Assembly (NCBI RefSeq): GCF_001894825.1
Contig: NZ_BCWY01000003.1
Span: 1 to 64,000, forward strand
Direction: 5' to 3'
Origin: Rhodococcus jostii NBRC 16295
GTDB lineage: Bacteria > Actinomycetota > Actinomycetes > Mycobacteriales > Mycobacteriaceae
Length of the DNA stretch: 64,000 bases
Position numbers and translations under genes: made by a program. The notes beneath the pieces are model-generated. The model saw only the letters and a program-made list of their open reading frames with translations, was not told where the DNA came from and made no database searches. This document shows, piece by piece, positions 17,175 through 25,116 of this stretch. Numbering within the stretch: position 1 is the first letter of the stretch; every line of letters begins with the position of its first letter.

Positions 17175-18815
17175 TCATGCAGACGGCTCGACGAGATGGT
17201 GCTCGTACGCATAGGCGGTGGCCGCAGACCTCGACGAGATGCCCAGCTTGACGAAGATGTTGCTCAGGTGCCGTGCGACCGTCTTCTCGCTGAGGAACAG
17301 CTCCGTCGCCACCGTGCGATTGCTCTTGCCCGCCGCGACGAGGCGGAGCACGCACACCTCACGCGGCGTCAGCGGCGTGGCGGCCGCCGCGTCGGGGTGG
17401 AACTCTGCCCGGAGGCGTTCGAGGTCCGGGACCGCGCCCAGTTGCCGGTAGGCGGCGGACGCGAGGTCGTGCTCCATCTGCGCGGTGTCTTCGTCGCCCA
17501 GGTCGCGGCACACCAGCGCGACCGATTCCCGGACGCGCGCGCACTCGTAGGGCGCCCCGATGTCCTGCCAGCGCCGCCACGCGTCGCGGAGGACGGTCAG
17601 TGCGTCGCCGGCCCGGCCTTCGGCGTGCAGCACCGATCCCGACGCCTGAGTGGACAGTGCAGACAGATAGGGAATCGCGAACCGTGTTGCCGTCGAGGCG
17701 AGTTCGTCGGCGGCAACGCGCGCTGCCGGGACGTCGCCGGCGGCGAGCTGGATCTCCACGTACGCGGGCAGCAGCCGGGCGCGTTCGACGGCGCCATTGG
17801 ACTCGTCCACCGCGCAGCGGATCGAGGCGGCTGCGCTGCCGACCCGTCCCTGCGCCATCCGCAGCAGGGCGAGGCCGGGTTGCGGTTGCCTGCCCCACCG
17901 GTTCGCCTCCACGAACAACTTCTCGGCCTGGGCGATCTCGCCGCGCAGGCGGTGGAGATCACCCATCACGTAGGCGGCCGACCCCGCCGCGGCATGCGAG
18001 GCGAGCCGCTCGTGCGCCCGCCGGGCCGAGTCCATCGCCGTCGGCCAGTCGCCCTGCAGTTGCAGGATCTCGGCACGGTGGACGAGACACTGGCCGCGGT
18101 ACGGCACGAGGTCGGGTTGTGAGGAGCACCATTCCTCCAGTGCCACAGTCCATTCCCTGGACCGGCGGAGATCGCAGATGTTCTGGCACTGCTCGATCAC
18201 CGCGCAGTACACGATTCCCGCCACCACCGGGGACACCTCGTCGGACATCACCCCGACCATCGCCTCGTCGAACGCGGACACCGCCTCGGCAACGTGTCCC
18301 AGGAGCACGAGCGAATGGCCAGTGCCCAGAACCCCGAGCGTCGTCAGATCCGGGTCGGAGAACCGGGTGCCCGCCTCCGTCACCGCGAGGAAGATGTCGC
18401 GGGCGGCGGTGCCGTCACCCTCGTCGATTTTTCGCAGCCCCTGCGGCACCAGCAGGTAGCCGCGCTCGGCGCAGTCCACACCCGCGGTGTCCAGCAGTCG
18501 CTGGGCCTTGCTCAGCCAGCCGCCGCCGCGCGCCTGCTCGCCCCGCATGATCAGGACGAACGACAGCCAGAATGCGCACCGCGCGGACCGCACCGGTTGG
18601 CCCGCGCGGGACCACTCGCGCAGGGCCCGTTCCCACCAGTCGGTGCTGGCGTCGTCCTCACCGAGCAGGTACGCGGCGGTGGCGAGCAGTTCGAGATCTT
18701 CCCCGGGCAGCGGGTTCTGCCGGTCGGCGCTCGACAGTCGTGTGTAGGTGTCGCGCCAGTCTCGTCGATCGAAGGCCACCCGGCCCGTCCGGAGTTCCGA
18801 CGCTGCGTCGGACAT
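17175..18815 (-). CDS. LuxR-family regulator with TPR-like repeats
   Basis: 546 residues. The C-terminal 65 residues are a LuxR-type DNA-binding domain (LTPREVCVLRLVAAGKSNRT, then ELFLSEKTVARHLSNIFVKL). The preceding 450 residues are alanine-rich helical repeats resembling TPR/MalT-like sensor arms (for example YVMGDLHRLRGEIAQAEKLF), with no visible N-terminal nucleotide-binding site. GTG 18818 and ATG 18815 are adjacent; AGGAG 6 nt before ATG favours the latter. It could regulate the monooxygenase gene downstream or the divergent ABC exporter. The effector is unknown. Confidence 0.85.
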   Translation of the reverse strand: MSDAASELRTGRVAFDRRDWRDTYTRLSSADRQNPLPGEDLELLATAAYLLGEDDASTDWWERALREWSRAGQPVRSARCAFWLSFVLIMRGEQARGGGWLSKAQRLLDTAGVDCAERGYLLVPQGLRKIDEGDGTAARDIFLAVTEAGTRFSDPDLTTLGVLGTGHSLVLLGHVAEAVSAFDEAMVGVMSDEVSPVVAGIVYCAVIEQCQNICDLRRSREWTVALEEWCSSQPDLVPYRGQCLVHRAEILQLQGDWPTAMDSARRAHERLASHAAAGSAAYVMGDLHRLRGEIAQAEKLFVEANRWGRQPQPGLALLRMAQGRVGSAAASIRCAVDESNGAVERARLLPAYVEIQLAAGDVPAARVAADELASTATRFAIPYLSALSTQASGSVLHAEGRAGDALTVLRDAWRRWQDIGAPYECARVRESVALVCRDLGDEDTAQMEHDLASAAYRQLGAVPDLERLRAEFHPDAAAATPLTPREVCVLRLVAAGKSNRTVATELFLSEKTVARHLSNIFVKLGISSRSAATAYAYEHHLVEPSA

Positions 18816-18964
18816 CACTGTCTCCTGCCGAAGATCTGCGCGCTGACCTGCTCGGATTTCAGACTACCGCCGCACCGGGCCGCCCGGGAACGTCGAATAT
18901 CCCCTGCACCCTGTCGGTGCCTCGAGTCACACTGGGTCCAGACGCCAACGGATGGGAACTTCTG

Positions 18965-19921
18965 ATGGTCGATGCGATAACGGCAGAGGGTCTGGTCAAG
19001 AAGTACGGCAAGGTCACGGCACTGGACGGGATCGACCTCGCGGTGCCGTCGGGAACGGTGATGGCGCTGCTCGGCCCGAACGGCGCCGGCAAGACGACCG
19101 CGGTGCGGGTCTTCACCACCCTTCTCGTCCCGGACGCCGGCCGGGCGCAGGTCGTCGGACTCGACGTCGTCCACGACGCGCGGGTGCTCCGATCCAGGAT
19201 CGGGGCGTCGGGGCAGTACGCGGCCGTCGACGAGTACCTCACCGGATTCGAGAACCTCGAGATGGTCGGGCGGCTCTACCACCTCGGAGCCAAACGCAGT
19301 AAGGCGCGAGCCCGGGAACTGCTCGAACAATTCGACCTGGTCGAGGCGGGAGATCGTCCCGTCAAGGGCTACTCGGGTGGCATGCACCGCCGTCTCGACC
19401 TCGCGGGCGCGCTCGTGGCCGAGCCGGAGGTGCTGTTCCTCGACGAACCGACCACCGGGCTCGACCCCCGTGCCCGGCTGTCCCTGTGGGACGTCATCGA
19501 CAATCTCGTCGCCAAGGGCACCACGCTTCTCCTGACCACGCAGTACATGGAGGAGGCCGAGCGCCTCGCCGACCAGATCGCGGTGATCGACCACGGTTCG
19601 GTCATCGCCCGCGGAACCGCCGACGAACTGAAGGACCGCGTGGGCGGTGAGCGCATCGAGCTGAGCGTCCGGGAGGGCGTCGAGCTCTCCGTCGTGCGCG
19701 ACGAACTGGCCCCGCTCGCCGCCGGCGACATCCTGGTCGAAGACAACGTGCGCCGGGTGACGGTGCCGGTGACCGGCGGTGCCGACGCCCTCGTCGAGGC
19801 GCTGGGCCGGCTCTCGAACCGAGGAGTGAAGGTGTTCGACGTCGGTCTGCGCAGACCGACTCTCGACGACGTCTTCCTCACCCTGACCGGACACGAAGCC
19901 GAAGAGGAGCACGTCTCATGA
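18965..19921 (+). CDS. ABC exporter ATP-binding protein (DrrA-like)
   Basis: 318 residues from ATG 18965. Complete ATPase motifs: Walker A GPNGAGKTTA, signature YSGGMHRRLD, Walker B VLFLDEPTTGLDP. The C-terminal VGLRRPTLDDVFLTLTGH motif is characteristic of the DrrA/CcmA drug-exporter subfamily. It powers export of an antibiotic-like or lipid-like compound with the permease encoded next to it (ATGA overlap at 19918). The divergent LuxR-type gene may control it. The substrate cannot be told from sequence. Confidence 0.88.
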   Translation: MVDAITAEGLVKKYGKVTALDGIDLAVPSGTVMALLGPNGAGKTTAVRVFTTLLVPDAGRAQVVGLDVVHDARVLRSRIGASGQYAAVDEYLTGFENLEMVGRLYHLGAKRSKARARELLEQFDLVEAGDRPVKGYSGGMHRRLDLAGALVAEPEVLFLDEPTTGLDPRARLSLWDVIDNLVAKGTTLLLTTQYMEEAERLADQIAVIDHGSVIARGTADELKDRVGGERIELSVREGVELSVVRDELAPLAAGDILVEDNVRRVTVPVTGGADALVEALGRLSNRGVKVFDVGLRRPTLDDVFLTLTGHEAEEEHVS

Positions 19922-20736
19922 GCGCCCAGCAGACGGCGTCCGTGCACACCGCGCTCGCGGACGGACTCACGATCGCCAAACGCAACATGATCAAGATCAA
20001 GCGCGTCCCCGACCTCATCGTGTTCACCACGTTGTCGCCGATCATGTTCGTGCTGTTGTTCGCGTACGTGTTCGGCAGCGCGATCCAGGTTCCCGGCATG
20101 TCCTACCGGGAATTCCTGATCGCCGGGATCTTCACGCAGACCGTCATCTTCGGCGCCACGTGGACGGGCCTCGGGATGGTCGAGGATCTGCAGAAGGGCA
20201 TCATCGACCGATTCCGGTCGCTGCCGATGGCCCCGTCCGCGGTGCTCCTCGGTCGCACGTCCACCGACGTCCTGATCAACATCGTCAGCCTCGTCGTGAT
20301 GTCGCTGACCGGTCTGATCATCGGGTGGCGCATCCACTCGAGCTTCGGTGAAGCCCTCCTCGGCTACCTGCTCCTGCTGCTCTTCGCCTACGCCCTGTCG
20401 TGGGTGATGGCGGTGGTCGGGCTCTGGATCCGCACGCCGGAAGTGTTCAACAACGCCAGCTTCATCGTCATCTTCCCGCTCTCGTTCATCGCGAACACGT
20501 TCGTCGAGACCACCAACCTGCCCGGACCGCTGAAGGTGATCGCGGAATGGAACCCGGTGTCCGCGGTGACGCAGGCCGTGCGGGAACTGTTCGGAAACAC
20601 CAACCCGGACATGACCGTTCCCGACGCCTGGCCGTTGCAGCACCCGATCATCGCCTCACTGGGATGGTCGGCGGTGCTGCTGGTGATCTTCGTGCCGTTC
20701 GCGATCCGCCGGTACAAGAAGGCCGTCAGCCGCTGA
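19918..20736 (+). CDS. ABC-2 type exporter permease (DrrB-like)
   Basis: 272 residues with about six hydrophobic segments, beginning after an amphipathic cytosolic N-terminus (IAKRNMIKIKRVPDLIVFTT). Family features include the central VFGATWTGLGMVEDLQKGII-like loop, FRSLPMAP, and the late FVETTNLPGPLKVIAEWNPV stretch seen in DrrB/YadH permeases. It pairs with the ATPase encoded upstream. It ends 10 bp before the convergent SnoaL-like gene. Confidence 0.86.
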   Translation: MSAQQTASVHTALADGLTIAKRNMIKIKRVPDLIVFTTLSPIMFVLLFAYVFGSAIQVPGMSYREFLIAGIFTQTVIFGATWTGLGMVEDLQKGIIDRFRSLPMAPSAVLLGRTSTDVLINIVSLVVMSLTGLIIGWRIHSSFGEALLGYLLLLLFAYALSWVMAVVGLWIRTPEVFNNASFIVIFPLSFIANTFVETTNLPGPLKVIAEWNPVSAVTQAVRELFGNTNPDMTVPDAWPLQHPIIASLGWSAVLLVIFVPFAIRRYKKAVSR

Positions 20737-20746
20737 AGCTGTGGCC

Positions 20747-21175
20747 TCAATTCGCTGCGGTGGGGATCACCCCCAACTGCTGGAGCATGGCGAGGACGTC
20801 CTTGTCCGACCACTTCTCCGCGATCCGCCCGTTCTCGATGCGGTGGATGACGGTGGCGGTCATCTCCATGTGGTTCCCCGTCGCGGGAATTCCGGGAAGA
20901 TCACCCGTGTGCTTTCCGGTGCATAGCAGCCGGGTGACCACCTTGTCGCCCTCGGCCACCTGATCGTCGATCCGGTGCGTCCCCGGTGTGGCATCCCAGA
21001 ACAACCGGAACTCCTGTTTCAGTCCCTCACGCCCCGGTGCGTCGAGACCGGGAAACGGCGCAGGTGAATGGTCGAGGTAGTTCTCGTCGACGAGTTCATC
21101 CAGTGCGTCGATGTTGCCCGCGTCGATCTCGGTGTAGAAACGCCGGATCAATTCCTTGTTCGTTTCCAGTGACAT
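20747..21175 (-). CDS. SnoaL-like / ester cyclase family protein
   Basis: 142 residues, the cone-shaped NTF2/SnoaL fold signature: LIRRFYTEIDAGNIDALDEL, VDENYLDHSPAP, GREGLKQEFRLFWDATPG, and the C-terminal ENGRIAEKWSDKDVLAMLQQ. Proteins of this family are small cyclases, hydrolases or binding proteins; function is not predictable here. Start ATG 21173-21175 was chosen because the longer open frame upstream only overlaps the next gene in another frame. Standalone between the ABC exporter and a nucleotidyltransferase gene. Confidence 0.78.
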   Translation of the reverse strand: MSLETNKELIRRFYTEIDAGNIDALDELVDENYLDHSPAPFPGLDAPGREGLKQEFRLFWDATPGTHRIDDQVAEGDKVVTRLLCTGKHTGDLPGIPATGNHMEMTATVIHRIENGRIAEKWSDKDVLAMLQQLGVIPTAAN

Positions 21176-21246
21176 GACTCCATTGTCTGCCGCGCGGTTC
21201 CCGGCGTATACCCCATCTCCGCTGCGCGAACGGGACGCTCGTTGCG

Positions 21247-21861
21247 TCAGATCGAACCGGCGTCCTGTTCGTCCAGCGGTCGGCCGAGTTCGCGCGGCGA
21301 ATCGACGTCGCGGCCCGATCCCAGGTCGGAGCAGTCGACCCTCTCGGCGCCGTGTGCCTCGAGGTATTTCCGTGCACCGGAGTCTCCGGTGAGGCTGCGC
21401 CGCAACGGGAGCCAGTGGTCCCGGCCGATCAGAACGGGGTGGCCCGGACGTCCGCCGTAGTGGGCCTGGCGGAGCGCAGTCCGGGCGTCGCCCTGCGGCA
21501 CCGATCCCAGCCGGCACACGGCGTCGACGCCGAGGTCGGGGAGGTCGACCAGGGTGATGACGACGGCGTCGACGTCGTCGAACGTCGCCGCGACCTCCAG
21601 TCCCTTCCGCAGGGATGCGGAGAGCCCCGACTGCCAGTCCTCCGCGATCCCGACGGTCACCGCGACGCCGTCGGGCAGCAGGTTCTCGGCCTCGTCGGCG
21701 CGGGCGCCGAGCACCACCACGGTGTGCTCGCATCCGGCGTCCGTCAGCACTCGGACGCCACGGGCCAGCCACGGCTGCCCGTCCGCGCCGACGACGAGTG
21801 CCTTGGGCATGCCCATGCGCGAACCGGCGCCGGCGGCGAGCAGCACGCCCCCGATCGTCAT
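21247..21861 (-). CDS. MobA/MocA-like nucleotidyltransferase
   Basis: 204 residues. The N-terminal nucleotide-binding signature LLAAGAGSRMGMPKAL is typical of molybdenum-cofactor cytidylyl/guanylyltransferases, and VITLVDLPDLGVDAV corresponds to the metal-binding aspartate motif of that family. PGHPVLIGRDHW is also a MocA-type stretch. It may mature the molybdenum cofactor for the xanthine dehydrogenase encoded 5 kb downstream, although a role in nucleotide-sugar or coenzyme F420 metabolism cannot be excluded. It lies 35 bp downstream of an isopenicillin-N-synthase-like gene and may be co-transcribed with it. Confidence 0.75.
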   Translation of the reverse strand: MTIGGVLLAAGAGSRMGMPKALVVGADGQPWLARGVRVLTDAGCEHTVVVLGARADEAENLLPDGVAVTVGIAEDWQSGLSASLRKGLEVAATFDDVDAVVITLVDLPDLGVDAVCRLGSVPQGDARTALRQAHYGGRPGHPVLIGRDHWLPLRRSLTGDSGARKYLEAHGAERVDCSDLGSGRDVDSPRELGRPLDEQDAGSI

Positions 21862-21896
21862 CGAGTTCTCACCGGTCCGCGCTGCATGCGTCCAAC

Positions 21897-22889
21897 CTAC
21901 TTTTCCTCGGCGAAGTTCGCGTTGACGCGCTGGTAGAGGTAGTCCTCGGCCGTGATGTCGGGGTACTTGCCCGCCGGCCCGGAAATGACGACGTCGCGGT
22001 TGGCCTGGGCGAAGAACGCGAGGCTGTAGCGGGCGCCGTGGTCGCCGTCCGGTCCCGGATTCTTGACGCGGTGGAAGTTGGACGGCAGCCGGTCGTCACT
22101 CCACCGCATCAGCATGTCACCGATGTTGCAGGTGATCGCGTCCTCGGACGGCTCGATCGAGGTCCACTCCTCAGTCTCCATCTCCTTGCCCGGCAGCACC
22201 TGCAGCCCGCCCTGGCCTTCCTGCTGGAACAGGAGAGTGAGGCAGTCGAAGTCGGTGTGGGCGCCCGCGCGCCACAGGCCGAGGTCGCTGCGAAGGTGCT
22301 TCGGGATGGCAAAGTAGTGCAGCATCCGCAGGGTGCTCTGGTAGCTGTCCACCGACGGGTCGTGAGCCTGGGCGAAGAAGTCGCGCTCGAACCCCAGTTT
22401 GTCGGCGAAGCAGGACAACAGTCGCATCGCCACCGCCCAGCACTGTGCCTCGAAGCCGAGCATCGTGTCGCGGAAGCCGGCCAGTTCTTCCTCGGTGGGC
22501 CACAGATCGCCCATGCGGGGCCGGGTGATCTGGTACGACTCCTTCTCGTCCGGGACACCGATGGACGGGCGCACCTGTGTTTTACTCTCCCACCCGGAGT
22601 TGAAGGCTTTCTTCAGCGGGTACTGCGCCTTCACCGCCGGATCGAGGGCGAAGAACTGCTCGGACATCGCGAAGGCCCTGCGCACGTCGGCGAGGTCGAT
22701 GCCGTGGTTGTAGACCTGGAAGAAGCCGACGTCGACCGCCGCGTCCCACAGCTGTTCGCTGATGTCCGAACGTCGAGCATCGAAGTCCGAGAGGTCGATT
22801 CGGCGTATCTCCCGGTCGGTGGTCTCCGTCCCGGGACCGCCCATGCGGGATTCCTTCGCGAGTTCGTTCAGCGTGTGGCTGCCGGTCAT
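21897..22889 (-). CDS. isopenicillin-N-synthase-like Fe(II)/2-oxoglutarate oxygenase (1)
   Basis: 330 residues with the DIOX_N domain at the start (DAAVDVGFFQVYNHGIDLAD) and the 2OG-Fe(II) domain in the C-terminal half. Iron ligands are visible: HTDFD (HxD) and the distal His of NFHRV; the RYS motif for the co-substrate follows (GARYSLAFFAQ). These enzymes hydroxylate, desaturate or demethylate small molecules. The substrate is unknown. GGAG lies 8 nt before ATG. An ATTACATGCAAT near-palindrome is centred about 24 bp upstream of the start. A second member of the family sits in the purine island at 35816. Confidence 0.85.
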   Translation of the reverse strand: MTGSHTLNELAKESRMGGPGTETTDREIRRIDLSDFDARRSDISEQLWDAAVDVGFFQVYNHGIDLADVRRAFAMSEQFFALDPAVKAQYPLKKAFNSGWESKTQVRPSIGVPDEKESYQITRPRMGDLWPTEEELAGFRDTMLGFEAQCWAVAMRLLSCFADKLGFERDFFAQAHDPSVDSYQSTLRMLHYFAIPKHLRSDLGLWRAGAHTDFDCLTLLFQQEGQGGLQVLPGKEMETEEWTSIEPSEDAITCNIGDMLMRWSDDRLPSNFHRVKNPGPDGDHGARYSLAFFAQANRDVVISGPAGKYPDITAEDYLYQRVNANFAEEK

Positions 22890-22906
22890 GTGTCGCTCCG
22901 TTCATG

Positions 22907-22918
22907 ATTACATGCAAT
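22907..22918. promoter_or_regulatory. 12-bp near-palindrome, copy 1
   Basis: ATTACATGCAAT is a near-palindrome (one mismatched pair: ATTnCATGnAAT), immediately upstream of the oxygenase ribosome site. An identical copy lies at 23030-23041 on the other side of the intergenic region, in front of the alpha/beta hydrolase gene. Operator candidate for an unidentified regulator. Confidence 0.5.
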
Positions 22919-23029
22919 CTTGGTGTTCCACCCACTATGGCCACTGAAGATGACGATCAAGGATCCGGGTGTGACGTGCGCGTTAACTGGGTTGCCTGCA
23001 TCGACCTGCAGAAACAGCCGAGTGACTTC

Positions 23030-23041
23030 ATTACATGCAAT
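23030..23041. promoter_or_regulatory. 12-bp near-palindrome, copy 2
   Basis: Exact second copy of ATTACATGCAAT, same orientation, 123 bp from the first and 82 bp upstream of the alpha/beta hydrolase start. A pair of identical boxes in a 233-bp divergent promoter region suggests co-control of the oxygenase and the hydrolase, possibly with DNA looping. Confidence 0.5.
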
Positions 23042-23122
23042 ATGAAGTCAGGGCCGATGTCGCTGCGTGCGCCGTAGACTGGCCGTGGCCTCGACACGGC
23101 GACAGTCGGAACGGACGGACAC

Positions 23123-24067
23123 ATGGTGGATCCGAAATCAGTCGGCGAACCTGCTCAGCAGGGCTTCGCGCAGCGATGGGGTGGCGCGGGCAGCATCGTC
23201 GACCTCGACGGGCCGGTGCACTGGGTCGAGTACGGCGAAGACACCGGGTCCCCGCCGGTGGTCATGGTCCACGGACTCGGTGGCTCGCACCTCAACTGGG
23301 TCCGGATCGCACCGATCCTCGCCGAGCGCACCCGGGTGCTGACCGTCGATCTCCCGGGATTCGGGCTCAGCCCGTCCGGACGTCGCCGGACCGGGGTCGG
23401 CGCCAACGCGAAAGTGCTGCACCGCTTCCTGCGTGACGTCGTCGGCCGCCCCGTGATCCTCATGGGCAACTCGATGGGCGGAATGATCTCGCTGTTCGAG
23501 GCGGCGGCGCACCCCGAGACGGTCTCGGCCCTGGTTCTCGTCGACCCCGCACTGCCTGTCGCGCAACGGATCCCGGACCCACGGATCGCCGCGCAGTTCG
23601 CGATGTACTTCACCCCGTTCGTTGGGGAGCGGTTCCTGCAGTACTCGAGCAGGAAGATGACGGACCGGCAGTTGGTCGAGCGAATGATCGATCTGTGCTT
23701 CGCCGACCCGAGCCGGGCGTCCGAGGATTCCCTCGACGCGGCAGCGGCGCTCGCGGGCTACCGGCGCGGACAGCCGTCCGAGGACGCGGCGTTCCTTCAG
23801 GCCAGCCGCTCACTGATGCGGGTGCTGGCGCGCCCGCGGCGATACCTCGACGTCATGCAGTCGATCGCACAACCCGTCCTCCTGCTCCACGGCGACCGCG
23901 ACCGACTGGTCCCGGTCGCGGCGGCCCGCAAGGTGGCGACGGCAAACCCGCGGTGGGACAGCGTGATTCTCGCGGACGTGGGGCACACGCCGCAGCTCGA
24001 GGTTCCCGACACGTTGCTCGATCGCGTGCTGACGTGGGTCGACAGGCACGGTCTGATCGACGTCTAG
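23123..24067 (+). CDS. alpha/beta hydrolase
   Basis: 314 residues with a complete alpha/beta-hydrolase triad: oxyanion HGLGGSHLNW, nucleophile elbow GNSMGG, acid HGDRDRLVP and histidine VGHTPQLE. A cap region of about 70 residues lies between strands (MYFTPFVGERFLQYSSRKMT). Similar mycobacterial hydrolases are of unknown substrate, often lipid or aromatic C-C bonds. It is divergent from the first oxygenase across the two ATTACATGCAAT boxes, and its stop overlaps the convergent LysR gene by 4 bp. Confidence 0.85.
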   Translation: MVDPKSVGEPAQQGFAQRWGGAGSIVDLDGPVHWVEYGEDTGSPPVVMVHGLGGSHLNWVRIAPILAERTRVLTVDLPGFGLSPSGRRRTGVGANAKVLHRFLRDVVGRPVILMGNSMGGMISLFEAAAHPETVSALVLVDPALPVAQRIPDPRIAAQFAMYFTPFVGERFLQYSSRKMTDRQLVERMIDLCFADPSRASEDSLDAAAALAGYRRGQPSEDAAFLQASRSLMRVLARPRRYLDVMQSIAQPVLLLHGDRDRLVPVAAARKVATANPRWDSVILADVGHTPQLEVPDTLLDRVLTWVDRHGLIDV

Positions 24068-24963
24068 ATTTCGGCCGATCCGCCGGACCCGGCGATCGAC
24101 TGCGCGAGTGCGCGGAACAGGTGCGTCAGTTCGGGCCGGGTCGCGGTTCCGCTGCGGACGACACCGCACACCGGGATGCGCAGACGGTCGTGGGCCTCGC
24201 GCAGGAAGCTCAGCCCCCTGCGGGGTGTCGCGTCGGCGGTGTCGGCGTACAGCACGGTCCACGACCGGGGTGTGGTGAGGACGTCGAGGGTGGCCGTGTG
24301 GTCGCTGGGGATCGACGGTCCGAGCATCACCCGCTGCCCGACCTGCCGGAACGCGTCCTCGACCACCGTGTGGATCAGGATCTGACTGCTGCGCGGCGGG
24401 AGCAGCAGCGGGTACGGCGCCAGTTCGCTCAGATCGACGCTGGAGACCCCGGCCAGCGGGTGTTTGCTCGACGTGACGATGACCAGGTCTTCGAGCCCGA
24501 ACTCCACCGTTTCGAGGCCCGGCCGATCGACGCCGCCGCGGATCAGCGCGAGATCGGCGTCGCCCGACGCGACCGCGGTCATGCGGTCGGTGAAGTCCTT
24601 GATGACGAATTCGATGTCGAGCTGTGGGAAGTCTTCGCGGACAAGTGAAATCGCCTCGAGGCTCTGCGTCGCGAAGCTCATGCTCGCGCTGATGCGCAGC
24701 CGGTTGCGCGGATCGAGCCCCACCGACAGCGCGCGCGCCTCGAGACCCATCATCTCGGCGGCGATCGGCATCAGGCGCTCGCCGGCGGGGGTCAGCCGGG
24801 TGGCGCGCGTCGACCGCTCGAGCAGAGTGGTGCCCAACTCGTGCTCGAGTTTGGCGATCTGGTGGCTGATCGCCGACTGGGAGATGAAGCAGCGTTGCGC
24901 CGCGCGCGAGAAACTGCCCTCCTCGCCGACCGCGAGGAAGTAGCGAAGCTGTCGGAACTCCAT
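24064..24963 (-). CDS. LysR-family transcriptional regulator
   Basis: 299 residues. The N-terminal winged HTH is canonical (MEFRQLRYFLAVGEEGSFSR, then AAQRCFISQSAISHQIAKLE, and LLERSTRATRLTPAGE), followed by a LysR substrate-binding domain. It is divergent from the NDH-2 gene across 153 bp containing an AATCGA-N12-TCGATT inverted repeat, so ndh or autoregulation is likely. It overlaps the alpha/beta hydrolase tail-to-tail. The effector is unknown. Confidence 0.88.
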   Translation of the reverse strand: MEFRQLRYFLAVGEEGSFSRAAQRCFISQSAISHQIAKLEHELGTTLLERSTRATRLTPAGERLMPIAAEMMGLEARALSVGLDPRNRLRISASMSFATQSLEAISLVREDFPQLDIEFVIKDFTDRMTAVASGDADLALIRGGVDRPGLETVEFGLEDLVIVTSSKHPLAGVSSVDLSELAPYPLLLPPRSSQILIHTVVEDAFRQVGQRVMLGPSIPSDHTATLDVLTTPRSWTVLYADTADATPRRGLSFLREAHDRLRIPVCGVVRSGTATRPELTHLFRALAQSIAGSGGSAEI

Positions 24964-25000
24964 GACTCGAGGTTACGTCTTCCTGTGCTGACTTATGAGC

Positions 25001-25024
25001 AATCGAGATAACACAATTTCGATT
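25001..25024. promoter_or_regulatory. candidate LysR operator (inverted repeat)
   Basis: AATCGA (25001-25006) and TCGATT (25019-25024) are perfect inverted half-sites separated by 12 bp, in the LysR/ndh divergent promoter. The size and spacing fit LysR-type recognition elements. No footprint evidence exists here. Confidence 0.4.
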
Positions 25025-25116
25025 TCCCCAGCTTACTGGCGATTAACATCGGCCGATCCCTAATGTGGAGCTCATACGCAGCGCTAACAGATGCTCGAGG
25101 CAGTAGGAGGTTTTCG

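Noticed and set aside
20747-21772. 341-codon frame extending the SnoaL-like gene upstream
   Set aside because: The upstream part overlaps the nucleotidyltransferase gene in the wrong frame; SnoaL homology starts at ATG 21173-21175.
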